This document shows, one piece after another, positions 24,601-35,014 of a stretch of 64,000 nt of DNA. This DNA is from Mangifera indica (Eukaryota > Streptophyta > Magnoliopsida > Sapindales > Anacardiaceae): contig NC_058147.1 of assembly GCF_011075055.1 (NCBI RefSeq), forward strand, positions 930,001 to 994,000. The letters run 5' to 3'. Under the pieces are notes generated by a model, which was not told where the DNA came from, made no database searches, and saw only the letters and a program-made list of their open reading frames with translations. A program made the position numbers and the translations under genes. Position 1 is the stretch's first letter, and the number at the start of each line of letters is the position of its first letter.

Positions 24601-26187
24601 CACAGGGATTTTCTAAAACTGGTCATGGCCAAGACACAACACTGAGACCATAATAAAGCAATGGATAAACACAACTTTAATAAGTACCGACATGAATATA
24701 GTGTAAGTTTTCATCATCCTAAATTATGAATGCTTGAAAGCGAAACTCATATATGCAAGAAGGAAAACCAGTGCAGGGTAACGAATTGGAAGCAAAAAAG
24801 AGAACAGGACCACAGGAAATTGGAGAGGAATGTAGCATGAGTTGAGAAGGGTTGGCAGTTACAAAAAGAGAATAAAAAGGGGGAAATGCAGAGAGAAAAG
24901 GAGAGAAGAAAATTATTGTTTCTTGTGGAAACCTTTGGGAGAGAACCTGGTCTCTTGAAAACCAGGCTTGAGGAGAGGATTCCAGCACTCTCGAACTTGC
25001 TGGAAGATCATGTTGAGCTGTCGGTGGGAGGTACGTATCAGAAACTAAGTAAACTAAAGTCTTTCATACACTGTCCCTCAGGGACAGAAACATATCGTGT
25101 TTCATCTTCTGTAAGATATAATCCTACCAGAAAACAATCAATTGAGCCTGAAAGTCATGTCAGAACTTTGATTAAGAAAGTCATAAACACTATCCAAAAA
25201 TGGAATCAAGACTCTGCTGGATCCATTAATAGAAGCAAGGCAAACATTTTCCAGGTTAAAGCTATATATACACATACACAGAAGAGAAAAGAAAAAAGAC
25301 TGCAGCTTGAACTGAACCTGAAATATCTTCCCTGCCACGTAATCTCTGCAGAACCTGTTTTGCCTCAACCATCTTTCCTTTGCTCACAAGCCACCGAGGA
25401 GATTCGGGCAAGAAAAATACTGCTAATGCAAAATACACAAGGGAAGGAATGGAAAGAACTCCAAGCATTAACCTCCAACTAGGTGAGGTCATCAATGACA
25501 TCCCAAAAACCATACAATATGACAAAAACATGCCACCAGAACCAGTAAACTGAGGAAGGGTGTTTAACGATCCCCTAATTTCTGATGGGGCAGTCTCAGA
25601 TATATAGACTGGAACAAGAGTAACTGCCAAACCGATTCCAAATCCATCTAACAGTCTTGCTAGGCATAGGACATAAACATTGGGTGACCACAACATTATC
25701 AAACCACTAATAAAATAGAGAACTGATGAGAGTATTAGCATTGGACGACGACCAAGCCAATCTGATATGGGTCCAGAGCATGTTGTGATACAAGTGGCTC
25801 CAATGAGTGAGATGGCCACGACAAGACCTTCTGCAGTAGTACTCAAACTGAGATCCTTCTTGATGTAAACAACAGCCCCTGAAATCAGAGAAAATATTAA
25901 AAACAGATTTAGCACCAACTGATTTAATAAGTTTGAATCCCAATGGGCTAAAAACCTTAGGTCATCAATGTTGATTATTGAGAAATAAAATTACCCATCA
26001 AGGCATTCTGAAACAAAGTTTTCAATCAACAATTACTAAATTTGATCTGATCAAATTGAAGAATAGCTAAATACTATAACAAATTCCAAATATAAAGATG
26101 AACAGTACCGGCAATTGTGGCATTATCCCATCCTTGCAAGAAGTTACCAATAGTAGCAGCAAGAGCTACAAGAGCAGCTCCGTTCAT
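21691..26187 (-). CDS. TMT1: Tonoplast sugar transporter (TST/TMT, MFS sugar porter)
   Basis: Five coding exons, 26109-26187, 25318-25878, 22675-23621, 22303-22490 and 21691-22135, in phase, encode 739 residues, the usual TMT size. The protein begins MNGAALVALAATIGNFLQGW, the conserved TMT start. MFS sugar-porter motifs are visible: SDWLGRRP near residue 65, PESPRWLV near 184 and PETKG near 712. Six N-terminal and six C-terminal membrane helices flank a long acidic, Ser-rich central loop (about 210-500), the diagnostic feature of this subfamily. TMTs load glucose and sucrose into the vacuole by proton antiport, and the loop is a phosphorylation target. A 1.7-kb intron (23622-25317) precedes the loop exon. 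An extra non-coding 5' exon is likely beyond 26230. TMT1 versus TMT2 identity rests mainly on synteny. Confidence 0.95.
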
Positions 26188-29048
26188 CTTGTAACCAATG
26201 AATAAAACTCCCAATAGTCTAACTAATCTGAAAGAAACCAAGATCCCAGATCACAAATCAAACAATCAGTCATCTTCACCATTGATACAGATCCAATTCA
26301 CTACAATAACATAACTACTTTCTTTATATGAAGTCATATAACAGTGAAAGATTAATGACAACAGTATAAAATCCTTTGGATTCAGTATCTACTTAACTAC
26401 AATAGATTATCCAAACCACGTATCAACAGTGCCAATCAGCAGCATATAAATAATGATAATAATAACAACAATAACAGTCCATTTAGTAAGAAGAAACTAG
26501 AAAAGGCATCGACATCAACAGAAAATAAACTAGATCTCCTTGATGGCTCACAATCTTGATTACACAAAAAGGGTGAAATTGAAGTGAGCGTTTGAGACAA
26601 GGATAGCGAATTTAGTGTACACAAATCTTAAAGTAACCGTTAAGAGTACAGCTTCATGCCAGGTTGATGATGATGATTACTTACCTTGTATAAATACAAA
26701 ATATTGCAAATAGTGAACTGGATTCTGGCTTCTGGGATAGAAAAAATATTTTATTCGAGACAAAGAAAGTATGGAAGGGGAGAAAGCCACATATAACTTG
26801 GCCAGAGAAGCAGTTAGAAAAAGCTGAAAAAAGAAAAAAATCTAACTCTTTACATCTCCAACGACCGTTCAAGCACTAGCCAGTCGCCACTTAGTGACTC
26901 AGTTCGGTTCACCGTGGTGTATGCATGTATGACTCAGAAGAAGTACAGTACTGTTAATCGGGAAATCTTGGGTAGGCATTTGATTACAAAAGAGCATCTG
27001 GAATCTACCACGAATCTATGGCTACTAAAAAACCCACCAAGCAACAGACAGAAACATTGTATTTGGAGAAAAATACCGGTTTTATTTTTCCTGATATTTG
27101 TATTTGTTTTTCTAATAATTGAAAGCTGCAGAGCTCCACTGTACTTGCTCCGTTGTCTTTTGACTTCTACTGTGCCAATCCACAATAGGTCTTATTATGT
27201 TACAGAGGAGACAGTATTTACGTATACAAATGGTAGAAAGAAAGAGAGGCCAAACGAAGAAGGAAAAAAATCTACCTGTCATAGTACAGAAAGAGTGATA
27301 GAACAAGACCATTAGCTGCGGAGGTGGCACATAGGTTCGATAAGAAACCGACAATCTGTGTACGTTTTTCTGTTCTGTTTTGTTCTTTGGATCCCAAAGG
27401 TCTGTCCCATGCCAGCCTCCATTTTCCCCAAGTCTCCAACCATGTGCCTACACATTTTCCCTTTCCAATTCTTGGATGGGTTCATCACGTTCACCACCTT
27501 ACTTACTGTTTCTGTTTGTTTCTGATGGGAATCTAATCACAAAAGTCTACCATCACAGGCCCAAAGGGAAGAATCCAGAAGGCAGCCCAATGAGTGAGGA
27601 TGTTAGCCCAGGTGAGAGCAAAAGTAAGGACCAAATGGATGAGGGCAGTTTGGACAGTTCACCAGAGCAGCTGAAATTAGTTGAAGTTTCCTTCCAGAAT
27701 TCAGAGAAGAATCCTTAGTGGTGGGGTCCATCAACGGTTAGAAGGCTGCGCATATAATGGGAACTGCATGCCAAAGAGAGGGAGGATATTATTCAGAATA
27801 TTGTTACTAAGTAGGTAGAGATAGTTGGAGAGGGCTGGCTCTTGAAACCCAGCTGAACTATTGTTCATTTTCTGTTGCTCTTGTTATCACCTTTTGTGGA
27901 TTCTTGAATTTCCAGAGGAACTTATTGTTACATACTTGGAACATTGCTGTAACTATTTTTCACATTATGAATATGAAATGAAATATTATTACTGCTTCGT
28001 TTAATCTCATTACAAAAATGGCTCAAATATAATTGATGGAAAGAACAATGAGAGTGAATTCTTTTCTGTGATTGTCTCCCATCTCCCTTACTGTTGTGAG
28101 AGATTTGGTGTTGTTGTTTGGATTGTTGTTGCAATCAAACCTGCTGGAGGAGCTGCTGAGTGCTGCTGGAACCCTCAGCTAGGAGGTCAGTTAGCCAATC
28201 ATTCAGGTTTGCAAAAGTTTCAGTCAGTCTTCCATTTTTCTATGCTTTATTACTCTAACCGTAAAGCTGCCATCTCTGAGTGGTAGCTCATTGAGGAAAC
28301 GTACACACAGTTCACATTTTCTTCAATCACATTACGAGCAGATCAACCAGTAAATATATATATAATTAATTAAAATTATGCAAAGATATATATTATTATT
28401 TATATATAAAATTATATATAATTTTATTGATATATATATATGTATAAAACTAATGAAATTAACTTATTTATAACGAGTATCTTATTTGTAATGAAAATAA
28501 CTTATTTATAAGATTGGATGCTCTCAGGTTTGGTTATGTTCGGTTTAAACGAGCTAAATAAAATCTAAAGTTTTAGTTTGTTGTTTTGAACTTAATTCGA
28601 GATTGATGTCTTATCAATATTGTCACATTGAATCCTTGTTGTTACAAGTCCTTTTTTTATATTAAATGTCTTTGGATTTGAAATACGAAACAATAAAATT
28701 ATATGTATTTATTTTACATATATAAATAAGTATATTTTTAATATATATTATCAAAAATAAATTTAAATTAAAAAAAATAATATTAGATAATATAATAATA
28801 TATATATATAAATATATATTAATTTATATTAGAAAATAAATATAGAATTATCCAATGGCTGGAGACTCTGACTAAATGACAAGTCAACAGATAAACGACA
28901 CCGTTTTAGTCTTTAAACCACGGAGTTTTTTTTGGTTAACCTAAACTACCGTGTTTGAATTACTTAAAACAAACACAAACTGAAACCCGCGCAAAATCAG
29001 ATAGAACTTTCACAGAAACTTGAATGAGTTCAATCTTCAAACCCTCCA
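26188..29048. other. Spacer between TST and PPR genes
   Basis: The left 0.7 kb should hold the TST 5' UTR (probably with an intron) and promoter. A possible small gene lies at 27476-27718. The stretch 28340-28850 is very AT-rich with many TATATA runs and looks non-coding. Confidence 0.6.
27476..27718 (+). CDS. Possible small protein, unrecognised
   Basis: An 80-codon frame starts MGSSRSPPYLLFLFV, giving a short hydrophobic stretch. It continues as a charged, Lys/Glu/Ser/Pro-rich tail (VYHHRPKGKNPEGS, then ESKSKDQMDEGSLDSSPEQL) that ends SFQNSEKNP. The base composition is coding-like compared with the AT-rich surroundings. The frame is also open upstream to 27380 without a better start. It could be the last exon of a spliced transcript beginning near 26900. 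I recognise no family, and it could equally be a non-coding transcript or an upstream exon of something else. Confidence 0.3.
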   Translation: MGSSRSPPYLLFLFVSDGNLITKVYHHRPKGKNPEGSPMSEDVSPGESKSKDQMDEGSLDSSPEQLKLVEVSFQNSEKNP

Positions 29049-31523
29049 ATGATCATCGACTGCTCATGGTTTCCGTTCAAATCACGGCCGTTCGTTTATT
29101 TGCCCTGGCTCTCCCGTTCCGTTCATCATCAACCCGTTACTACGAAACTCAATCTCTTCCACCACCCATCAGTTCAACAATCTTACATTCAACTCTCCCA
29201 AAAATTCCACGAGGCCATGAAAGCTTGCGCGTCTCTCCAATCAGTTCATGTCGCTAGGAAACTCCATGCCCAGCTCATCTCAACAGGGTTAGTCTCATCT
29301 ATTTTCCTCCAAAACAATCTTTTAAACATGTACTCGAATTGTGGCTTGATCGACGATGCTACGCGTGTCTTTTTTAGTTCTGGGTATCGCAATGTTTACA
29401 GTTATAATATTATCATCAGTGGGTTGGCGCATTCGGGTCGGGTCATACAAGCGGAAGTTTTGTTTGATGAAATGCCTGAGAGAGACTCGGTTTCTTGGAA
29501 CTCAATGATGTCGGGTTACTTTTGGAATGGAAAGTATGATGACGTTATAAAGGTTTTTGTTTCGTTGGTTCGAGAATGCAGTTGTGTTCCTAGTTTGTAC
29601 TCGTTCTCTTGTGTGATGAAGGCTTGTGGGTGTCTAGGATATGGGAAATTGGCTACACAATTGCATGCTTTTGCGGAGAAATTTAATTTTGGAAGTGACT
29701 TTTCTATTGAGAAATCGAGTTTGGATATGTATGTTAAGTGTGATGGTATATATGACGCTGAGAGATTATTTTTTAGAATGAAAAATCCAAGTTTGTTTTG
29801 TTGGAATAGTATGATTTATGGTTATTCAAAAGTACTTGGGGCTGAGAGGGCTCTTGATATGTTCAAAAGAATGGCTGAACATGACGTTGTGTCATGGAAC
29901 ATAATCATTTCCATCTTGTCCAAGCATGGCTTTGGGGTTGAAACTCTCTGTATGTTTATCGAGATGTGCAGGCAAGGTTTTGGATCGAATTCCTTGACAT
30001 ATGTAAGTGTTCTTAGTGCATGTACTAACATTTGTGATCTGGAATGGGGTGCCCATTTGCATGCTCGGTTGATCCGTTTGGAATCTTTTCTTGATGTTAT
30101 TGTAGGCAATGGTTTGATTAATATGTATGCAAAGTGTGGACACTTAAAATTTGCTAGGCGGGTATTCAACAGCTTAACAGAACGTGATTCAGTTTCATGG
30201 ACTTCTATAATTTATGGGGCTGCTCATTTTGGGCTTGGAGAAGAAGCTTTGCAATTATTTAGCCAAATGAGAGATGCTCTTGTTAACGTGGATGAGTTTG
30301 CCATTGCCACTGTTCTTGGGGTTTGTTTAAGTCAAAATAATCTTTCCATTGGAGAACAACTTCATGCCCATACAATCAAGACTGGAATGGAGTCCTTTGT
30401 TCCTGTTGGAAATGCTCTAGTTACAATGTATGCTAAGTGTGGTGGTAATATTCAAAAAGCATATTGTGAATTTGAATTTATGCCTAGAAGAAATATAATA
30501 TCTTGGACAGCAATGATCACTGCATTCTCTCAAAATGGTGATGTTGAAAAAGCCCGCGATTGTTTTAATAAAATGCTAGAGAGAAATCTTATAACCTGGA
30601 ATTCAATGATAACTACATATAATCAACATGGGCTTTGGGAAGAGGGTTTAAAACTGTATAATTCAATGCTAAGGGAAGGAGTTAAGCCGGATTGGGTCAC
30701 TTTTTCTACTTCAATTGGTGCCTGTGCTAATTTATCAATATTAAAGCTAGGGATTCAAATTGTGGCTCATGCCGAAAAAGTAGGCTTTGGCTCTGAAGTT
30801 TCAGTTGCAAACAGTGTTCTTACTATGTATTCAAGATGTGGGCAAATTAAGGAAGCAGAACAAATTTTTCATTCCATAGGTAACAAAAATCTGATTTCCT
30901 GGAATGCAATGATGGCAGGATATGCTCAGAATGGTAAAGGGAAGAAAGTTATTGAGATTTTTGAGGATATGTTAAAGATGAAATGCAGACCTGATCATAT
31001 AAGCTTTGTAGCTCTTCTTTCGGGGTGTAGCCATTCAGGGCTTGTGACTGAAGGTAAACTTTATTTTAATTCCATGACTAAAGATTTTTGCATGTCTCCT
31101 CGCCATGAGCATTTTGCATGCATGGTAGATCTACTTGGGCGCTCTGGGTTGCTGGAGGAGGCTAAGAGTTTGATTGATGGAATGCCTTTTAAGCCAACTG
31201 TTGATATATGGGGAGCTCTGCTTGGTGCTTGTCAGATACATCACAATACAAACTTAGCAGAACTTGTCCTGAGAAATTTGCTTGAGCTGGATTTTGAAGT
31301 CTCTGGAAGTTATATTCTACTTGCAAACACATACTCAGATTCCGGAAAATTAGAAGGTGTAGCATGTCTAAGGAAACTGATGAGAGAAAAAAGAATGAGA
31401 AAAAATCCTGGTTGTAGCTGGATAGAGGTTGATAAAAGAATACATGTGTTTACTGCTGATGACATAAATCATCCACGAATCAAGGACATCTACAGAGTGT
31501 TAGAGGAGATTGCAGAAAATTAG
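29049..31523 (+). CDS. PLS-class pentatricopeptide repeat protein with E domain
   Basis: This intronless gene encodes 824 residues. A basic, Ser/His-rich N-terminus (about residues 1-40) fits a mitochondrial or plastid presequence. About 18 P, L and S repeats follow, recognisable by recurring units such as LHAQLISTGL, NNLLNMYSNCG, DEMPERDSVSWNSMMSGY and VGNALVTMYAKCGG. The protein ends with an E-type region (GSYILLANTYSDSGKLEGV, then NPGCSWIEVDKRIHVF). It stops at VLEEIAEN without the DYW deaminase domain. Such proteins bind organellar RNA and usually specify C-to-U editing sites, with a deaminase supplied in trans. The editing target cannot be read without the repeat code. The gene is convergent with PMI1, and a hAT-type MITE lies 70 bp past the stop codon. 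This gene is not part of the Arabidopsis synteny I remember. Confidence 0.93.
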   Translation: MIIDCSWFPFKSRPFVYLPWLSRSVHHQPVTTKLNLFHHPSVQQSYIQLSQKFHEAMKACASLQSVHVARKLHAQLISTGLVSSIFLQNNLLNMYSNCGLIDDATRVFFSSGYRNVYSYNIIISGLAHSGRVIQAEVLFDEMPERDSVSWNSMMSGYFWNGKYDDVIKVFVSLVRECSCVPSLYSFSCVMKACGCLGYGKLATQLHAFAEKFNFGSDFSIEKSSLDMYVKCDGIYDAERLFFRMKNPSLFCWNSMIYGYSKVLGAERALDMFKRMAEHDVVSWNIIISILSKHGFGVETLCMFIEMCRQGFGSNSLTYVSVLSACTNICDLEWGAHLHARLIRLESFLDVIVGNGLINMYAKCGHLKFARRVFNSLTERDSVSWTSIIYGAAHFGLGEEALQLFSQMRDALVNVDEFAIATVLGVCLSQNNLSIGEQLHAHTIKTGMESFVPVGNALVTMYAKCGGNIQKAYCEFEFMPRRNIISWTAMITAFSQNGDVEKARDCFNKMLERNLITWNSMITTYNQHGLWEEGLKLYNSMLREGVKPDWVTFSTSIGACANLSILKLGIQIVAHAEKVGFGSEVSVANSVLTMYSRCGQIKEAEQIFHSIGNKNLISWNAMMAGYAQNGKGKKVIEIFEDMLKMKCRPDHISFVALLSGCSHSGLVTEGKLYFNSMTKDFCMSPRHEHFACMVDLLGRSGLLEEAKSLIDGMPFKPTVDIWGALLGACQIHHNTNLAELVLRNLLELDFEVSGSYILLANTYSDSGKLEGVACLRKLMREKRMRKNPGCSWIEVDKRIHVFTADDINHPRIKDIYRVLEEIAEN

Positions 31524-31592
31524 TAAATTCTGGAAGTGTGGCAATTGCAGTTGCATTATCTCACCGCTGTCAAGATAGAAACTTGCTGTGGC

Positions 31593-31902
31593 TAGGGCTG
31601 GATGCGAGCCGAGCCGAGCTCTGCTCGCAGCCAGCTCGAGCTCGGCTCGGTTCATATATGGGCGGCTCGAGTTCGGCTCGAGCTCGGCTAAGGCCGGCTC
31701 GTTTCGGGCTTGAGTTCGGTTCGGCTCGTTTTTCGTTATCAAAACGACATTATTTTTAATATATATTGGTCAAAACGACGTTGTTTTATATAAAAAATTA
31801 AAAAAAAAAAATCTACCGAGCCAGCTCGAGCTCGGCCAAGCCCGGCTCGTTTCGGGCTCGACCGAGCCGAGCTCGAGCTGGCTCAGCTCGAGTCCAGCCC
31901 TA
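31593..31902. mobile_element. hAT-type MITE with 8-bp target duplication
   Basis: This 310-bp element starts TAGGGCTGGA and ends with its perfect inverse TCCAGCCCTA. The direct repeat gctgtggc flanks it at 31585-31592 and 31903-31910. The arms are GC-rich, built from overlapping self-complementary units such as GAGCTCGAGC and CGAGCTCGGCTCG, around an AT-rich centre. The 8-bp duplication and TAGGG...CCCTA ends indicate the hAT superfamily. It has no transposase. It lies in the probable 3' UTR of the PPR gene. Confidence 0.9.
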
Positions 31903-32446
31903 GCTGTGGCTTTCGGATTTATTAGCTTTCCTGCTTGGATGCCCATTTGAAAAATCTTTGTGTTTTGCTGTGGTTTCCACTTGGTTAGATTACCTTGAGG
32001 GAACTTATAGTGTGGGATAGATGGTGGTTTCATCATTTCAAAGAAAGATCCTTATCCTGCAGAGATTTCTGGTTTCGTATGGTATGGGATTTAGATCAAT
32101 AATCATTCTACTTATTCTTTGCACTGTTTGGGTTTAGGTTATATCTATTAAATTGAGAAACAAGATTGTGTTCTATCCATTTTTCATACTTATACAATAA
32201 TGTAACAGTGCATACGATAAAAAGAAGTAATCATTTTAGGTATGCTAAGATAGAATTTAGACTTCTATTTCATATACATTGAAACAATGCTCTTTAAAGT
32301 GCAATATTATCATTTCATGTCTTTATTAAATTTAAAATTGAGGCTATAATCCTTACACTTTCTAATCATACTCTATTGTGTTTATGGCCAGGAAGGAGAT
32401 TCTGAAGTCAATTTAGATTTTTGGAATGAGATACAAAGTTATTCTT
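31903..32446. other. Convergent 3' spacer, PPR/PMI1
   Basis: This holds downstream sequence of the PPR gene and the PMI1 3' UTR. It is AT-rich, and no other feature is seen. Confidence 0.6.
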
Positions 32447-35014
32447 TTACTTTGAAAACTTCACATCTGGATTTCTCATTGGTTTAAGCCACATATCAGC
32501 CATTACCCGTGCGGAAATGCTCCACAACAAATCTTGTCCCTTAATATAGACATGTTTTCCCTTTTTGCCTGACTTTCCTAGACCATGAGCTAACAGCCAC
32601 TGCATAGCAGTTAGCCTCTGTTTTTCACCATCCCACACATTCCTCTTTCCTCCTGTTCTTACCCTCAAACTTCCAACATGCAAACTGGCCACTTTGAATC
32701 TCTTTTCCTCATCATAATTGTCCATGTTTTTGTTTGCACGTGCAGCATGAATAAGAGCTACTGCAGGTCCCCCAACTGCCTCATATCTCCTAATAGGATC
32801 ACGTAGCTGGATGACCACTACTAGTGCAATTGCCTCTTGGTTCCCTAGCTGACTATCAGAAGCAGTTGAGTTGTAATTTTTAATCCAATCTTCCAGTGGA
32901 ACAGCCGAAGTGAGAGGGTGACTCTGATCTTTGCCACTACTTGTAATTGTCTTCTGAATTAATGGAGAAACAACAAAGGGAGCATCTTCCTCAGCCATTT
33001 CTGCTTGAATTTTTAAGGCTTCAACTGCCATTGCCTCAATCTTCTGCAATGAGAAGGCCAAAATCTCCTCTGCTGTCAATGGATTTTCATTGACATTCCA
33101 AAGTCCTGTTGAAATCCTTTCTTTCCTGCCTGTACTCGTGGCAGTGACCATGGTTTTTACTGCAGCGATGGTGCGTGCAGCACTTGAGGTAGCACCTTCT
33201 TTGTTCCTTCCTTGGATGATTGCAGAAGCAATGCCTTCAAAGGCTATTTGTTCGGCAGTTTTACCAATCAGTTCATCCATAGGCATCAAAGACAAGATTT
33301 CTGAACTGAGTTCCTCAAATCCAACAGCTGCCATTCTCTGAAATAATTCAAACCCATTCATGGATTTGTTTGACGGAAGGACAAAAGGTTTTGATATCTG
33401 CATTGCTAGTTTTGGAGTATCCTTCCTTCCAACTAAAGTGTCCAGAGGGTTCATAGCAGCTAAGTAGCCTCCATCCCTTGTTTGAACCACAGAACCTAAA
33501 CCCTTTCCAAGATCCGGAAGGTATATTTTGGTTCCAGCATCTGCTGAATCTTCATTTTCATCCAGCTGCAGGGGAGGAATTTCTGGTTGATTAAATTTAA
33601 ATTTGTTAGTCTCTTCATCCTCAAGCATTTGAAGAAATTCCCTTGTTACAGTTTCTTCGCCTGCATCCAATCTCTGTGATTCTATTTCTTCGTCTGTTTT
33701 GATGATTTTTTCTTCTCCTATCATAGATTCAAGAGCTTTTATCTGCTGAGCTATTGAATCAAACTCTGACAGTCTCATAAGATGTGCCTGATCATGCACT
33801 ACCTCCTTGACGACCTCACTTGATGCTGACTTTCCTTCATTGGTTTCCTCGGATTCTCCTTCGCCAACCTCTTCTTTGTCTTCAATCTCAACTCCTTTAT
33901 CCACAACTTCAAAGTCTGGGAGGTCAAGATCTTCTATTTTTGATTCTGGTTCTTTGGACTTCTGAACAGAGGGAAGGGTTGAAGGAACTGGCGCAGGCTC
34001 ATCCAGATTCAAGTCATCAATTCCTTGAAGATCAGCAGATGCTCCTCTCTCTGAAGGAGTCCATGCTCCTCCTCGGCTTGACATCCTTGGACTAGGGACA
34101 CTAAATGAAGTTTTTGATTGCCTACGGCCAAAAGATGGAGAAAATTTTCTAGATTTGCTTGACTTTAGGCCTTCGGCCTGACTATAAATATCAAGTCCTC
34201 CATCTTTTTCCACAATTTGAAACCCCAATTTCAGAACAAGTTCTCCGCCCTTTGCCTTTCCTGACAGATTGAAACTCATGTCCCACTGTCGAACCCGAGA
34301 ACCTTCAAAACTCTTGGCGATGGATTCCTGAATAAGTTGGCTCAAATCTACGACACACCTTCCAAAATCGAGCTCCCCAGCATCAGTTGCAAACACATAA
34401 ATCCAAAACGGACGAGGCTCAAATTTCAGCTGCTTCCCATTGCCAGGAGTGCAATAAACATGACACTTAACAAACAGTGTTTCTTCAAAATCAGAAGCTC
34501 CCTGTGAAACCCTCGAGGGCATCGTATGAACTGCTCCGTCCTTTGTTTCTTGTTTACGTACACAAACAGAAAGCCGAAGCCCATTCATGGAAGCTGGAAG
34601 TCCTTGGACAGTAACAACTTCTACAGAGAACAAACAACTTAATTTCTGCATCCCAATATGGGAAAGTGCTCGAATAGGCTTCCAATTCCAAATTCCTTTC
34701 TTTTCTGCTGAAGCTCCCTTTTCATCTGATATCTTGATGTCTTGCTGGTTCAACACCTTGCCGCTCTCTATCTGCTGCTGACTTTCATCATCAAGCTTTG
34801 GCCTTGAACGCCATGGGGACAAGGACATGCGCCCGAGTTTAGTGGTGGTTTTCTCATCAGTAGATGTGATTGGGGGAACTGAAGTTCGGGGAAGAGCAAG
34901 AGAGGCAGTTCTTCTAGTGGTTGTATGAGGAGTTTGGTAGAGGGGTTGGCTAAGTGCTTGAAGTTCTTCCAAGAGCTGAGTATTGGAAGTCCTCCTGTTT
35001 GAGTCAGCTGCCAT
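32447..35014 (-). CDS. PMI1: PLASTID MOVEMENT IMPAIRED 1 (PMI1)
   Basis: A single exon encodes 855 residues (Arabidopsis PMI1 has about 843). The start at 35014 gives MAADSNRRTSNTQLLEELQA, matching the family; an in-frame ATG eight codons upstream is judged untranslated. The N-terminus carries SLSPWRSRPKL. An NT-C2 domain spans about residues 122-270 (SCLFSVEVVTVQGLPASMNG, then LDFGRCVVDLSQL). An acidic middle segment and a conserved C-terminal part follow (FVLPSNKSMNGFELFQRMA, then GWN-like LWNVNENPLTAEEILAF). PMI1 is a plant-specific membrane-associated protein needed for blue-light chloroplast movement and chloroplast-actin organisation. NT-C2 domains are thought to mediate membrane contacts. 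It is divergent from the small gene at 36140. Identification is strong; its place in this block differs from Arabidopsis (At1g42550). Confidence 0.95.
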   Translation of the reverse strand: MAADSNRRTSNTQLLEELQALSQPLYQTPHTTTRRTASLALPRTSVPPITSTDEKTTTKLGRMSLSPWRSRPKLDDESQQQIESGKVLNQQDIKISDEKGASAEKKGIWNWKPIRALSHIGMQKLSCLFSVEVVTVQGLPASMNGLRLSVCVRKQETKDGAVHTMPSRVSQGASDFEETLFVKCHVYCTPGNGKQLKFEPRPFWIYVFATDAGELDFGRCVVDLSQLIQESIAKSFEGSRVRQWDMSFNLSGKAKGGELVLKLGFQIVEKDGGLDIYSQAEGLKSSKSRKFSPSFGRRQSKTSFSVPSPRMSSRGGAWTPSERGASADLQGIDDLNLDEPAPVPSTLPSVQKSKEPESKIEDLDLPDFEVVDKGVEIEDKEEVGEGESEETNEGKSASSEVVKEVVHDQAHLMRLSEFDSIAQQIKALESMIGEEKIIKTDEEIESQRLDAGEETVTREFLQMLEDEETNKFKFNQPEIPPLQLDENEDSADAGTKIYLPDLGKGLGSVVQTRDGGYLAAMNPLDTLVGRKDTPKLAMQISKPFVLPSNKSMNGFELFQRMAAVGFEELSSEILSLMPMDELIGKTAEQIAFEGIASAIIQGRNKEGATSSAARTIAAVKTMVTATSTGRKERISTGLWNVNENPLTAEEILAFSLQKIEAMAVEALKIQAEMAEEDAPFVVSPLIQKTITSSGKDQSHPLTSAVPLEDWIKNYNSTASDSQLGNQEAIALVVVIQLRDPIRRYEAVGGPAVALIHAARANKNMDNYDEEKRFKVASLHVGSLRVRTGGKRNVWDGEKQRLTAMQWLLAHGLGKSGKKGKHVYIKGQDLLWSISARVMADMWLKPMRNPDVKFSK

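Noticed and set aside
24886..25482. 198-codon plus-strand open frame
   Set aside because: Its right part is antisense to the sugar-transporter exon 2 and the rest lies in intron 2; composition and similarity give no support.
31500..32036. Arg/Ala/Glu-rich open frames on both strands after the PPR gene
   Set aside because: They are translations of the GAGCTC-type palindromes of the hAT MITE, not genes.
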